Below are positions 31,101-41,931 of a stretch of DNA of 64,000 nt, piece after piece; position 1 is the first letter of the stretch, and every line of letters starts with the position of its first letter. The stretch lies in contig NC_033568.1 of assembly GCF_001680005.1 (NCBI RefSeq), positions 372,001 through 436,000 on the forward strand, in the 5' to 3' direction. The notes beneath the pieces were generated by a model, which worked only from the letters and a program-made list of their open reading frames with translations, did no database searches and had not been told where the DNA came from. The position numbers and the translations under genes are program-made. This stretch comes from Plasmodium coatneyi. Its lineage: Eukaryota; Apicomplexa; Aconoidasida; Haemosporida; Plasmodiidae.

Positions 31101-34100
31101 CCTTCTACAGAGATGAAGAGGTACGCAACAAAAGAAACAACAAGGGGTACTTTGACTTAAAAAATGCCCTCAATATATCCTACATTAATTCGTTTAATCC
31201 ATCCAAGGGGGACAAAACGACCATACCAACAAGCGAAAAGAACCCACAACAACAGGTTCTGGAAAATGCCAAAGTAGATGCACAACACGCAAACTGGCTA
31301 GATAAGGAGATGCAAAAAGACACGCCCAAATTGTTCAGCATGTGTAAGTATGACTCCAGACAAATTTTCATCGACAATCGTGCTCAAAAAAATGGGGAGC
31401 AGCTCGTCGCCACGACAATTACGACTGATCCGTGTGCCACCAAATCTGGGGCGTCAGTGTGCAATGAGTCCGACTCGAGTTCGGTGGCAGCGAATTCGAC
31501 AACGGCGGTTTACTCTAGTGGTGTTCACCCTAGTGTCACTCACCCTGGTGCCGCTCACCCTAGTGAGGCTTTCCCCAGCGCGCCATTATCCTGCGTCACA
31601 TCCTCCTGTGAAATGCCCCCTCTGAACGAACCGCAGGGGAAGAAGTCCATTTACAGAGAACTCAACCGGAAGGGTGGAAAACTTGGAAGGGATGCCCAAG
31701 CTGGAGTTTCCCCCATGGAGGGAAGTTCACCCGAAGTGGTTAAAAATCGAACAGTCACGGAGCCGAATACAGATGTGGAATCCAAAACAGATGTAGAGTC
31801 TACAACAGGCGTGGAGACAAACGGGCAGGATAATCGTGCGGGCGGCCCCACTGGATTGAATGGCAGTGGCCTCCTGGACCGCTCCAAGCGCAGCAAGGGG
31901 GAGAGGCCAGAGGAAGGCGACATCCGCACGTCGGACAGGAGCCCCACGGAAGTTGCCTCTGCGTCTGCATCTACGTCGGGTGATGCACAGGTTGGTTCGA
32001 CCCACCATGTTGGTAGTAATGTCAGCAGCAATGTCGTTGGCATGGTTGACACCCCAGCTGGTATTAGCCCACACGAGAGAAACCCCTTCAAGGCAACCGG
32101 GGGAGGCGTCACCTACAACGTGAACGCGAAGGACCTCTACGCGCCAAAGCTGATCAACAAGAAGGAGGCCCTGGTGATCAACTCGTCTGATCTCTGGGCT
32201 CACCAGAATAAATACAGAAAAGAAAACAATGAAAAACAAAAAATGAAAAAAATAAAAAACGCAAAGGACAGTGAACTGAATTTGAAAAGAGAGGACCACC
32301 TAGAAGTAGCGAGTGATTATAGGGGAATAGAAAAAAAGGGAAGTAGGAATAGCTGGATGAGAGGTGCAGGAGGAATTAGTGGAAGTGGAAGCGACACGGC
32401 TGCGAAGGAGTTACGTGGGAAAGTAACCACCAGGTGGGATCTACACAAGGGTGAAGAGGATACATTGCGAAGTGGCCATGAATTTACAAACCAGGGGGAA
32501 AAAGAAGGAATGACAAACGAGCGGGGAAGTAGCAATACTGTGCAGAGGAAGGCAGAGGAGAAAACGGATCAGGAGTACCAAACGGAGGAGACAGATGGAC
32601 AGGTGGAAAGCATCCTAGAGGGGAAGAAGGAAAAGAAAAAGGAAAAGGAAGAAGAAGAAGTAGCAGAAGAAAACGATAACGATGAGGAGGGTGAGGAAGA
32701 ACAAGACCATGATGACGACGAAGATATAATTAGACTAAAAGAAACTGACGCAAGGAGGTTAGGAATTCGGTCTCCTTGGAGGATGGTTAGGTCTAGATAC
32801 TACGTCACTTCAGCTTCGCATATGATCTCTCTTTTAAGTATTCTGATCCATGCGAAAAATATAGACAGCTCAACTGGCCAAAATATAATAGACAATGATT
32901 CCATTAAAAGTGTAGGAGATGTTACAGACTTGCATTACTTATCACATCTAGTTTTTAGAGTCTGGGAGAGAAAACAGCTAAAACGAAATGACAGCAACAG
33001 GTTTAGAATCGAAATATTGTTCAGTTCTGGGGCAAAAGATGGGTTCGGACAGAACTATGAACTGCTAGAAAAAGACGCTAAAGCGCAGCAGCAAAAGTAT
33101 GAGAGACACTTTAGCAAATACGTCGATGACAGCAAGAGGGGCACAGGCGGGGGGGAGGTGAACCCGTCCAATCAGGTAAGCCGTGCAAACTCTGTTGTGA
33201 GCAAGGGGGAGAAGAAGCCATCAGGGGAAAGGCCACCCGGGGAAACATCCCCCATGGAGAAGCCTACCACAGCGAAGAATGATCATGTTGCATCCGCGTC
33301 GAACAAGGTGGAGTCGAATAACTCCCTCTCACAGGTCACACCCCAGGGGAAGGAAGACAAAGGGAAGCTAAATCCGGGTAATGCATTTCAATTCGGGGAC
33401 AACGTGGAGGGGAAGGCAGCAGGTTTGGGCGCGTCCAAGCCGAATTTGCAATGCGACGTGGCCAACACGGAAAAGAAAGGCGAAAATAGCATCGACGGTG
33501 AAAAGGGAAACCTCAGCAGGAATAACTGCGAAAGGGCCAACATGGGAAGAAGCAACTCTGCGCTTAGAAATGACACTTCCCTAAGAAAGGATATTTTTCT
33601 CCGAAAAGACACTTCGCCTAGGAAGGACGCCGTGCGGAGGAATGGACTGTGGAGCCAATTCTCATCCAGCTCAGCAAACCTGTTCCGAAGAACAGAGGAA
33701 GGAGAAGAAGATGACGCAAAGTTCCACCATGGGGTTTACAAAAGAGATATGTCCTTCCAATTTGGAGGAGTCCACGAAAAACTTAGTTCAATCAACAAAA
33801 ACACCACCAGAACGGGAAGCTACATGGTCAGATCCATCAGCTCCAATTTAAGGAAAAAAAAATACAAACAAAAAGATGGCTTAAACGTAGAATACGAAAA
33901 AAAAAAAAAAGAAGACATCACAAAGGAAAATTTATTAACGTATGAACATGAGGGTACCATTGATATGGCTACACAAGAAGGTAATCACAAAATACATCGA
34001 AGCGTTTCTTGCGTCAGTGATAGGTCCTTCTATGTAAACCCAATGCAGGTCGAGTTGGAAGGAGATGCTAATTCGAGCAAAAATTTTAATGGAAGAAGGA

Positions 34101-34558
34101 ACAACTTTCTCGAAAATGAATCCGGAAGGACCACTTTCCAGCACAGCCTTCAACACAAAATAGAGCGCCCATTCCAACACAAGAACGAACGACCTTTCCA
34201 GCAGAAAAGTGACCACCCGTTCGAGAAGAGCAGTGAGCATGACCAGAAGGATAGTAAAAAAGCGAATGTATTTTCCCACGTATTCCAACATTTTAATGAG
34301 AATAAAAAAAACTCCACGTCCAATTTGAAGTTCTTTTACAAAACATACATGCCGGATTATGAGAAGATTATAGAGAATGACAAGAAGGCCGAAACATTTG
34401 ACGTCCCTCCCTACTGTGAGTTGGCTCCCCTCATTGTCTTGACAAAGAATTGCCAGCTGTCCACCTTCGAGAATATCCTCACGCAGATTCTGAATAAGTA
34501 CTCCAAAAGCGGGAAGGGCAAGGACAAGGGGTACAAGGCGGGGCCCAAGCAACCTTGA
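28133..34558 (+). CDS. VIP1: Diphosphoinositol pentakisphosphate kinase (PPIP5K/VIP1), kinase plus phosphatase-like domain
   Basis: PPIP5K makes inositol pyrophosphates (InsP8 route) and carries a histidine-phosphatase domain that removes them. The N-terminal ATP-grasp kinase spans about residues 20-350 (LGVCAMESKV, then DVKVYTVGQMFAHAEARKSP, GFDILR and FVCDVNGWSFVKG). The phosphatase-like domain starts with MRHGDRKPKQK at about 388. It is interrupted by a low-complexity insertion with a 21-bp repeat, resumes at KWGGELTRMGRRQSE and SDEGRCQITSAAF, and after a second very long insertion ends with RSRYYVTSASHMISLL, DLHYLSHLVFRVWE and RFRIEILFSSGA. The 2141-residue size comes from these insertions. 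ATG 28133 is the only ATG near the domain start. It lies tail to tail with plasmepsin IX. Confidence 0.93.
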   Translation: MKLLRKHGGSLDEEKLFENVSKDDSGMIKKFTLGVCAMESKVESAPMECILKRLAKSGDFNIIKFKGDMILNHDIDSWPIVDCLIAFYSTGFPLKKAIEYVKKYKPITLNNLSRQLILRSRLQIYEELKKWKVPHANYVVVDHDAVKRGEHAFEEYYDYIVYNNIRLNKPFIEKPINADNHNNWIYYPKNTGGGCKKLFRKVKDRSSEYCPDVHKVRNNGTYIYEEFLSTFGTDVKVYTVGQMFAHAEARKSPALDGKVCRTSDGKEVRYAVILSEAEKIIAYRIVEAFQQTVCGFDILRTTMGPFVCDVNGWSFVKGNIKYYNDCAHILRAMFLAKLEEKYNIIPRDLADNWYNIENEEEVLRKTFRQPDDLHCSHHEELCSVIIVMRHGDRKPKQKMKFLTDRPLLLDYFNCEENLYNVIEKKLSPDDQTKPTHIDLNNANNNSPVSCVPSDRVDSSMFQYDAATKASPTHSKISFISQKSGQVVSASGKEANPNDVTTAVNAANSANATNATNAMNTLPADEEERRDSLYKEYTKKEIKFKSPEELQDLFLRNNIILGDIEKEYKALKAEAEVRRAQQNTITDPVGRTDVEASLKGDAITPKVDAITPKVDAITPKVDAITPKVDAITPKADVTVGRPHAAMTQEELEAKLSECQITIENHKTLQKVLERGDGFTGINRKIQLKPVEFIVLNDKIVVTKILTVAKWGGELTRMGRRQSENLGKRFRATLYPGDSDGLLRLHSTFRHDFKIFTSDEGRCQITSAAFTKGFLDLDGELTPILVAMVIRNSKAHSLLDDNRPSLNRTQCKQYIDNLLNEDKDIDEDLLKKLTTGKHARGLRESLRKISNFFQLMEKIRKTIYDFLKGLNQEVQKWLNLFPYDEYALYVIDILHEIQVRWKSLTKMWFRKNKNNYDTSKIPDIVDNIRFDLIHHHSYLGCGLDKAFEIYNQIEPLANFISQAEYGITPEEKVKIGVNIVGKLLRKLIHDVTFYRDEEVRNKRNNKGYFDLKNALNISYINSFNPSKGDKTTIPTSEKNPQQQVLENAKVDAQHANWLDKEMQKDTPKLFSMCKYDSRQIFIDNRAQKNGEQLVATTITTDPCATKSGASVCNESDSSSVAANSTTAVYSSGVHPSVTHPGAAHPSEAFPSAPLSCVTSSCEMPPLNEPQGKKSIYRELNRKGGKLGRDAQAGVSPMEGSSPEVVKNRTVTEPNTDVESKTDVESTTGVETNGQDNRAGGPTGLNGSGLLDRSKRSKGERPEEGDIRTSDRSPTEVASASASTSGDAQVGSTHHVGSNVSSNVVGMVDTPAGISPHERNPFKATGGGVTYNVNAKDLYAPKLINKKEALVINSSDLWAHQNKYRKENNEKQKMKKIKNAKDSELNLKREDHLEVASDYRGIEKKGSRNSWMRGAGGISGSGSDTAAKELRGKVTTRWDLHKGEEDTLRSGHEFTNQGEKEGMTNERGSSNTVQRKAEEKTDQEYQTEETDGQVESILEGKKEKKKEKEEEEVAEENDNDEEGEEEQDHDDDEDIIRLKETDARRLGIRSPWRMVRSRYYVTSASHMISLLSILIHAKNIDSSTGQNIIDNDSIKSVGDVTDLHYLSHLVFRVWERKQLKRNDSNRFRIEILFSSGAKDGFGQNYELLEKDAKAQQQKYERHFSKYVDDSKRGTGGGEVNPSNQVSRANSVVSKGEKKPSGERPPGETSPMEKPTTAKNDHVASASNKVESNNSLSQVTPQGKEDKGKLNPGNAFQFGDNVEGKAAGLGASKPNLQCDVANTEKKGENSIDGEKGNLSRNNCERANMGRSNSALRNDTSLRKDIFLRKDTSPRKDAVRRNGLWSQFSSSSANLFRRTEEGEEDDAKFHHGVYKRDMSFQFGGVHEKLSSINKNTTRTGSYMVRSISSNLRKKKYKQKDGLNVEYEKKKKEDITKENLLTYEHEGTIDMATQEGNHKIHRSVSCVSDRSFYVNPMQVELEGDANSSKNFNGRRNNFLENESGRTTFQHSLQHKIERPFQHKNERPFQQKSDHPFEKSSEHDQKDSKKANVFSHVFQHFNENKKNSTSNLKFFYKTYMPDYEKIIENDKKAETFDVPPYCELAPLIVLTKNCQLSTFENILTQILNKYSKSGKGKDKGYKAGPKQP
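29930..30034 (+). repeat. 21-bp coding minisatellite, five units (DAITPKV) in VIP1
   Basis: Five in-frame copies of GACGCAATTACCCCGAAGGTC-like units differ mainly at GAC/GAT, so the encoded heptapeptide is unchanged. It sits in the insertion between the two parts of the phosphatase-like domain. Confidence 0.95.
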
Positions 34559-34828
34559 CGCGGCGCACCAGAATGGCATGCACGCGTCCGTCGTTCCAGC
34601 TGCGTGTTCTTCCCTTTTTTTGTAACATACGTGATGTAATTTTATTTCATCATAGTAATAACGTGTGACCTGTTTGGCCTCTTTCCCGATTTGTGCCGAC
34701 GGTCTGACCGTCACTGCATCTTTAGCAACACCAAAAAAAACAAAAACAAAAACAAAAAAAACAAAACATACAAAAAAAAGCACGCATTTTAACCCATCCC
34801 AGTGGGTTAATGCGAACGGGGGGGCTGG

Positions 34829-35479
34829 CTACCCCATTTGGTTCATCTTTTTCTGCAGGGCGGTCAGATACTCCTCATTGTCTTCCGCGTGCACTGCCTT
34901 GGCAATACCCACCTGTTATGGGGGGGGAAAGCGTGATAAATGATAAATGAAGTAGTTACAAGGGTATAGCAACACAGACGGGACGACGAGGCGGGGAGGT
35001 CCACCAAATCTGCATGCCACTTACGTAGGAGCTCTTGTGCCCATCTCCCCTCCTGTAAACGGTGTAGTAGTATCTCATGAAGGTTGCATTCCCCAAAATG
35101 TACGCGTGGCCATATTCAGGCGAAACCTCGATTTCCATGAACGCCGGCTTGCACATGTCGGACTTCCGGACCAGGTACTGCGCCGGCGTCAGCGTGAAGG
35201 GCATGTTGTTCTGCGGGGTGGGGAAAAGTAGCATGTGTTCAATGGCGAGTGTTTAAAATTTTGGCGTGCATGAACTCTTACAGTTCCTCAAGCACGCGTG
35301 AACTGCTTAAATGTTGTATGTGCTGTTCGAATTACAATGACGTAGGTCAGGTTGGGGTAACTGGCCACTACTTCGTCTATGTTGCTGTCGTCACATTTCT
35401 GCGGGAGGTGGTGCGAAGATGTTTTTTTTTTTTTTTTTTTTTTTTGCAGCTAGCCATTTTGCCCACTGCCCGTGTTGTG

Positions 35480-35510
<31 letters not shown>

Positions 35511-37879
35511 GTTCATATAGCTAGCCATTGTATGTCCTGTTGAAGCGATTTTTCCAAACGCACCTTCGACGGGAGGAGCTTGAAGAAGTATTCGATCTCC
35601 GACTTAGGGACACTATTGTAGGAGGTTCCAGAATCGAAGATGAGGTAGTTTTTGTTTTTCTTTAATTTATTGTCCTTGTTTCCGTGGTTGGCTCTGCTGA
35701 TGTGTCTTCTCCACCTGTGTCGCCTTCTCCGTCGGCTGTGTACCCCTTTACGGTGCCTTCCCGGGTGACCACCATACGGGTTTACTTCACCCCCTGTGGA
35801 ATGTTCTCCATTTTTGTCCTCCCCAGAGAGGTTTTCCCACGATGGGTCTTCCTCCTCTGAGTCTACTTCTGCGTCTTCCCGACGGTGGTGCCAAACATTC
35901 GACATATCCATCAAGTGAGTTTTTTTTTTCAAATATTTCCTCGTAAAGGAATTTCTTTGCACTTTTTTTTTTTTTTTTTTCTTTCTCATGTCATAAACAA
36001 TGGAACCGGAGTCACAACAAAATTTCTGGTGATCAATGTACAGTCCATCAAATTGTATTTCCCAGTAGTATTCTCTCACCACTGGGAACATATAAATGTC
36101 TCCTTCGAAAAAGCGTCTGTCCACTCCTCCGAAAATTAAAGCTGAGTGTTTATTGTCCTTCCCTATGTATATAGAGAACTCATTATGGCTTAACTTATAT
36201 GTGTCCATAAGGTTTTCATAGATGGTTGTCTTTCCTGTGGATAGCATTGCTGGGAATGCCAACCCGACTATGCCTTCGAAGTTGATTCTTTCAAAGACGT
36301 TAGATTTTGATTCGCTCCTTTTCTCCCGCTTTACGAGTCCAAACGGTTGGTTGAACAACTTGAAGGGCCCTATGCGGAAGTTTTCCACCCCGATCACGCC
36401 TTGGATTATTCCTGTGCCGAACTGAGCACATAAGGGGGGCGTAAATAAGCAGGTGACAGAATAATAACGACATTGCATAACAGCGTGCGTACGTCTATCT
36501 TTACACACATATATACACATGCACGAACATGTGCGCATCGCTGACGCCCCACCATGATGTCCAGATTCGTAAGCGGCTTGTAATAGCGGAAGCTCTTCGA
36601 TAACTTGTAGTTGTACCGGTGCACCTTCAGACAAGTGTCATCCTTGCACTTGGTGCTCACAACCCAGATGTTCCTTCGTTGGGGGAAGACATAGTTGTGT
36701 GGTACGCTCGAACATGGGGGTGTGCATACACACATGGGGGGATTCTTTCGCTGGGAAGTTACATCACCAAGTGGCGTATGACCTTTTCCCTTCTTTTCTT
36801 CCCCCTCTCCAAACTTACGTGCTCCCGGTGTCAAAAATGGGTCTGATCGTTTGCGGTGGGGTGCCTATTTGGATGTACCCGACGTATTGGCTCTGCGGGG
36901 AAGGGGCAGTGAAGAGGAAGTGATTAATAGTTGAGGAAGCGGAAACCATTCAGTTGAGCAGGTATGTCCAATCGTGCACTCCCCAGCTGTTGCGTCCAAA
37001 CGAAACTAAACACGCAACAGTGCCGAAACTAAATGCTCACATCTTGCAACTGTTGCAGGGGTAGGGTCACTTGGTCGGTAGAGGAAGAAGCCTCCTTCTT
37101 TTTAAACGCGTTGCTCCAATTGCTCCAACTGCCCAACGACGTCTGGGCCTTCTCCCCCGAATCATCCATAAAGTGCCCAAGGTAATCAGCCTTCCCAGGA
37201 GAATCGTTATTCATGTTACAGTCCGGAGTGAGGCATTTTTGAAACTCATCGGGGTGCTTGTCTTCCCCCCCGTCATGGGTTCCTTTGTTATGATGGAAAA
37301 TCTGGTTGTCCATCGTGACGTCAGAAGGGGATTCTTCTTCCTCCTCCTTTTCCTCATCCCCCTTGGCTTCATCTTCCCCTTCAAAGAAACTGTAAGATCC
37401 TTTTTTTTTTTTTTTTTTTTTTCAATTTCTTCTCAGGTAAATTTTGTGGAAGCTCAGATTCTATTTTCCCAATTTTATCTTGAAGATATTTTCGCTTGCT
37501 GGGGATGGCCACCATGGGGATTATATTCTGCGGGGGAGATAAAAAAAAAAAAAAAATAGGCGATGAGGCCCCCATTTAGCGTTGTCAAACGCGCTTTGGT
37601 GCCCTCCTGGACAGGTACCCACCGCGTGATTACCTCAGACTCCCCCTTCTCATGGATGCACACAGAACAAGCATCGCAGGAGTCACATTTTGGCATGTCC
37701 AAGTTCGTCCCTTCCTCCCATGTTAGGTCAGTTGCGAATGTGTGCGTGGCACTAGGTCGTACGCAGCTGCCTTGTCTAAAAAGGAAAAGATGTACTACAA
37801 ACAGCAGGGATGCCTTTGGGTGAATTAACAAAGTCGAGAGGAGTTTGTTCCCCAGTTTTTGGAAACGGTGGGGGGACAT
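34829..37879 (-). CDS. PMIX: Plasmepsin IX-type aspartyl protease, eight exons, with an A22 frame break
   Basis: This pepsin-family protease is placed as plasmepsin IX from synteny and architecture; that enzyme matures rhoptry proteins. Exons on the minus strand: 37879-37634, 37527-37041, 36892-36819, 36673-36553, 36421-35564, 35398-35336, 35210-35025 and 34912-34829. The first Asp is in IFDTGSTNIWVVSTKC, joined across exons 3 and 4 (about residue 265). The second is in IFDSGTSYNSVP in exon 5 (about 572). The N-terminus has a signal-anchor-like stretch (KASLLFVVHLFLF) and a CDSCDACSVC cluster. Exon 2 holds a Lys run then an acidic region. A basic insertion (RRRRRHRWRRH) lies in exon 5. All junctions close in phase except that exon 2 contains 22 A; 21 would keep frame. 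With that, the product is about 705 residues. Confidence 0.88.
37401..37422. repeat. 22-base homopolymer inside plasmepsin IX exon 2
   Basis: T22 on the plus strand reads as A22 in the gene, encoding poly-Lys after PEKKL. Upstream and downstream reading frames differ by one base across it, so the tract is either miscalled by one base or truly out of frame. Confidence 0.9.
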
Positions 37880-39146
37880 CTTTTCATCTGGAGAGGAGGA
37901 GATGTGAACACAATGCAAGGAGCGTAGGGGGGGGAGTAACATCAAAGGGGCTACCCTCATAAGGAGAGATGGATGTCCACACAGTATCACACATGGACTA
38001 AAGATTAACGGAGTTGCCTGCTGGCATCGTTAAAAAAGGGAGAAGCACTCTTAACAGGTAGAAGCAACTATATCTGGAAGAAGCACCCTTAACAGGTAGG
38101 AGCAACCTTCACAGGAAGATGCCTTCTTTGGGGAAGAAAAATCTCTTTTGCAACAAAAAGTCACTCATAAAAACAGCCACTGGTTGCTCCTTAATTTTGT
38201 TCCATGAAAAAAAAAAAAAAAAAAATGAAATTGTCTATGTTGTAAAAAATGCACCACGGTTTGCAAATTTTCACTAATGGCGAGGCGCTAACGCCACAGA
38301 GATATAAAAAAGAAAAAAAAAAAAAAAAAAAAATGCAGAAACGAAGTAACTAGCGTAACCGCACAAACACATCAACGAAGCGACACAAAAAGGTAACGCA
38401 ACGTTGAACGACGCAAAGCAGCCAATGGTCAATGGACAAACTAAGGATGGGGAAAACGAAGCAGATCACACTTGGGGCGCTCCTCGGAAATATTCATACA
38501 CATTTATATTCGAACGACTGCCACTGGGTGGGGCGATTTTCAATAAATAACGTGGTGAACTAGATTGTTATTTGTTTCCCCCTGTCCTCTATGTGAATGT
38601 CATTTGGGCGGATTCTTCCTTGTGTACTGCTCACGCGGGGGGCATAATATCCTCACAAATATGCACGCAAATACGCATCATGGGTGGAGGCGGATACAAA
38701 TACAAGCGCAAATGCGACGGAGAACAGTTTCCTCTTTGGGTCATGAGGGGCCACATTCGTGCACCCCCTCTTATCATTAATGTCACGACAAAAAATTACC
38801 ACCAACATGCCTGAACTCACATTCGCGTATGGTATGCCCCCCCTTTCCACAACAACTAACAACGTGCAGACCGTTGCACCTGCGCCCGCTCGGTCACACA
38901 AAAAATATCCCGCTTATTTGGCCGGGGAAATCGCAAAAAGGGGAGGGAAAAAAAAATATATGCTTCGCAAATTAGACAAACTTCATCAATTCGCTCACTT
39001 CGCAGATCAAAAGAAGTGATAACATCTGCGGTGCCCATCCGGATGCCACACTGCATGCGTATGCACACATGGTGAACAAACCGGATGGGTAAAAAAAGAA
39101 AAAAAAAAAGTTGCCATGGGGACGTGCGCCCCCTCAGGGAACGCTG
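37880..39146. other. Spacer between the plasmepsin IX start and the PTPA stop
   Basis: It contains an imperfect repeat of GAAGCAC-CTTAACAGGTAG-type units at about 38040-38115, A tracts at 38207-38225 and 38312-38332, and small non-coding-looking frames. It presumably holds the plasmepsin promoter. Confidence 0.5.
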
Positions 39147-40732
39147 TCAAAAGTCAATCAGTTTGCCGAACAAAATGTGCTGCAGGATTTGGCGCTTCTG
39201 GATGATCTCTGCTTGGTACATCTTCAGCAGCCCCGAGCAGATTTTCTCCCTGCGAGAAGGGGGGGAAAAAATGAAGGAAAGTTACACAGACAGCAAACAA
39301 ATTCACGCGTAAAGCTGCACTACCGGCGGGGTTAATCGTATGAGGAAGCGAAGACGCGCCTCGAATTCCGCTAGCCATACCATGTCTCCACGCCGGAAAT
39401 GTCGTACAACATTTGGGAGGATTCGTGAAAGGGGGCATGCTTCAGCTGTGAGGAGTGAAACGCGCAGGCAAGCACATATAGCTATGTAGACACGCACGTA
39501 TACACTGCTGGGCTAAACTGGCGCTGGCACAGAACAGATTCACCACCACGACATGGCATTACCATCGAAATGTATTTCAGCGCGTCAAAATAAAGGTACT
39601 TGGGTGCCCACAACTCCAGCAGTTCCTTCTTTTCGATCTGAAGAGCAGGGCACGCGAAAAGCGAAGAAAGAAAAAAAAAAAAAAAAAAAAAAAAAGAAAA
39701 AAAAATATAAGAATAAGAATAAAAAATGTCTACCCGTGGAGGTACTACACGTGACGAACAAGAGCCCGCCCGATGGAAAGGGGTCCACCATGTTGCGGAA
39801 TGCACTCCCCCTTACATCGTCCGTCTTTATCTGTGTGTTGTAGGATAACTGCGCTGCGCCGAACAGAAAAACCAAAAACTGGAAATCGTCCAGCCCCCAG
39901 GCGCCTCTGCTCCCTGCAGGCTCCACGGTGTAGGTGATTTGGATTCTCCTCACACATTCAAGGTATCTGAGCGGTTAGAGGGGGGGGTGCAATTAAATAC
40001 ACAGGAATGTGGCTGCTCAACTTTGAATGGCTTATCTACATGCGCCACTGTGCCCTCAGTACATACACGTGGCATAATCCACGTTGCGTAATCCGCTTCG
40101 CGCAGCTTGCCCCGCTGGTCTTACTGCCGGTAGAGAACGAGGACGAGGTGCTTATAGTCCGACGGGCCAAAAAAATGCAGCTTGTTAAGGCAAAAGAGAA
40201 AGAGCAGAAAATTCAACTCATGCCCCGTACCATAGTCAATTCGCTTTCTATTCCCAACTGAGTTTTTTAAATAGTGACCCAACTGGAAGGTATGTTCGGA
40301 TGGGTTCTCTAATCCAGATTGGCTTAAAATGATTGGTAATTTTTCATCTACCTCTTTGTAGTATTCATCACAGAAAAGTTGGAAGCCTTTGTTGCCAAAC
40401 CGAGAGGGTTGCTTAATGGGGGGACATAGATCTATATACTTGTTCATGCTTCTAACCAGCGTGAGTACATTTTGTACGTTGCGTGAAATGACTAGGATAT
40501 TTTCGACGTGATCAATCCGTGTGGCTACTCCTTCGGTGCTGTCTTCCCGTGCGTAGAAGTGATCCAGCGGATGCATCTCCACCGCCACAACGGAATTGTT
40601 CAACTGCGTAATGAAGTCGACCAGCTCCTTGTAGACTGCACTTCTGATGAACCTCTGCACGCTGTCCTCGTCGACGATCTTGAAGCTCAGCCCTGAGTCG
40701 TCCCCCATTTGGGTGGGCACATCGTTCGCCAT
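39147..40732 (-). CDS. PTPA: PP2A phosphatase activator (PTPA), five exons
   Basis: PTPA is a peptidyl-prolyl isomerase-like chaperone that activates protein phosphatase 2A. Exons on the minus strand are 40732-40125, 39966-39816, 39637-39563, 39445-39381 and 39249-39147, with GT-AG introns of 117-178 bp and consistent phases. The total is 333 residues. Family motifs appear across junctions: QYLECVRRIQITYTVEPAGS, then GAWGLDDFQFLVFLFGAAQL in exon 2, DISGVETW at the exon 4/5 border, and GLLKMYQAEIIQKRQI with the C-terminal QHILFGKLIDF in exon 5. These are near-canonical PTPA signatures. The ATG at 40732 starts MANDVPTQMGDDSG. It is divergent to the membrane protein at 42499. Confidence 0.94.
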
Positions 40733-41899
40733 TGTTTAGGAAGTGGCGCGTTTTTCCGGAGGGCAGACAGGGTAGCTTCTCTCCAAACTAGACGGTGTTG
40801 TTCACACACAGTTGTAGATATGTATCCCCCCTGCGTGCACATATGTGGGTATCCTTTTTTTTCTTCTTCCACTTTTGTTACTTCCCCCGGGGTGGTTCTA
40901 CCTCTCTGTGCCGCCTACACAGCAACGTGGAGCTACACAAATTCTGCCCTATCGGAAAGGAAACTCGCTTCACAAAAGGTTTGACTGAAAAAAAAAGGGG
41001 CTATTTTATTATATTTTTTTTTTTTTTCGATGTGGATTTCCAAGGGGACAATTCCAATGTCAATCACCTGAGAGTGACCATTTTGTGAAAAATGCCACTG
41101 GGAAAAAACGAGTGGGCACCTTAAAACTGTGGATAACTTGGGAGATGTTCTTCCTGCTAGGTGAAAAAAAAAAAAAAAGTTTTTCCCAGCAACAAAACTC
41201 CTACATCACTTTTGTGCTCCGCTGTGATGGGGTAGTTCGTTCAATTGGGCAGATAAAAAAAAAAAAAAAAAAAAAAAAATAGCCCCCTGGAGAGAAATAA
41301 AGCGAAAATACATTCTACTGATCGATCGGTATTTTTGTGGATGGAGGGTTTCTGCTTTGCTTTTCTTTGCTGTGCTTTCCCTTTTTGCACCTTCCTTTTG
41401 TTTTCGTCTGCCCACCTGCATATACGTGTGTCCCCCTGAACTAAATTGTCCATGCGGGGGAGACAGCAAGGTCACACCTGTTTGGTGGAAGGTTACCCCG
41501 GGGATCCACGTGATCCCCACGCTGACACATTCGCATGGGGGAGGTGATACTGAGCGAACGAAACGTGTGCAGCGGCAACGTGCAAAGTAGCAACGTGTTT
41601 GTGAATGTGTATGGGCTGCTTTGGGGAAGCTTCCACCGCTCCCTCACACGAACAGAGTCAATCAGCTATTCATGTCGTCCAAATTGTGGATCGGACAACA
41701 CACGGTGAGTTCACCGATTGTTCTTTTTTTCCCTCACATTTGGACAGATGGGCGAAAAAAGGAGGCAGCGTAATAAATAATGTCCCCCTTCTTGTAAAGA
41801 GGTAAAAAAACAATGCTGAGTAACCCCTCACCAGTAAGGAGACATTGAATTTATTTTTTTTTAACCATGCGCTATCCCCACAGGAGAAAAAGGATCACG

Positions 41900-41931
<32 letters not shown>

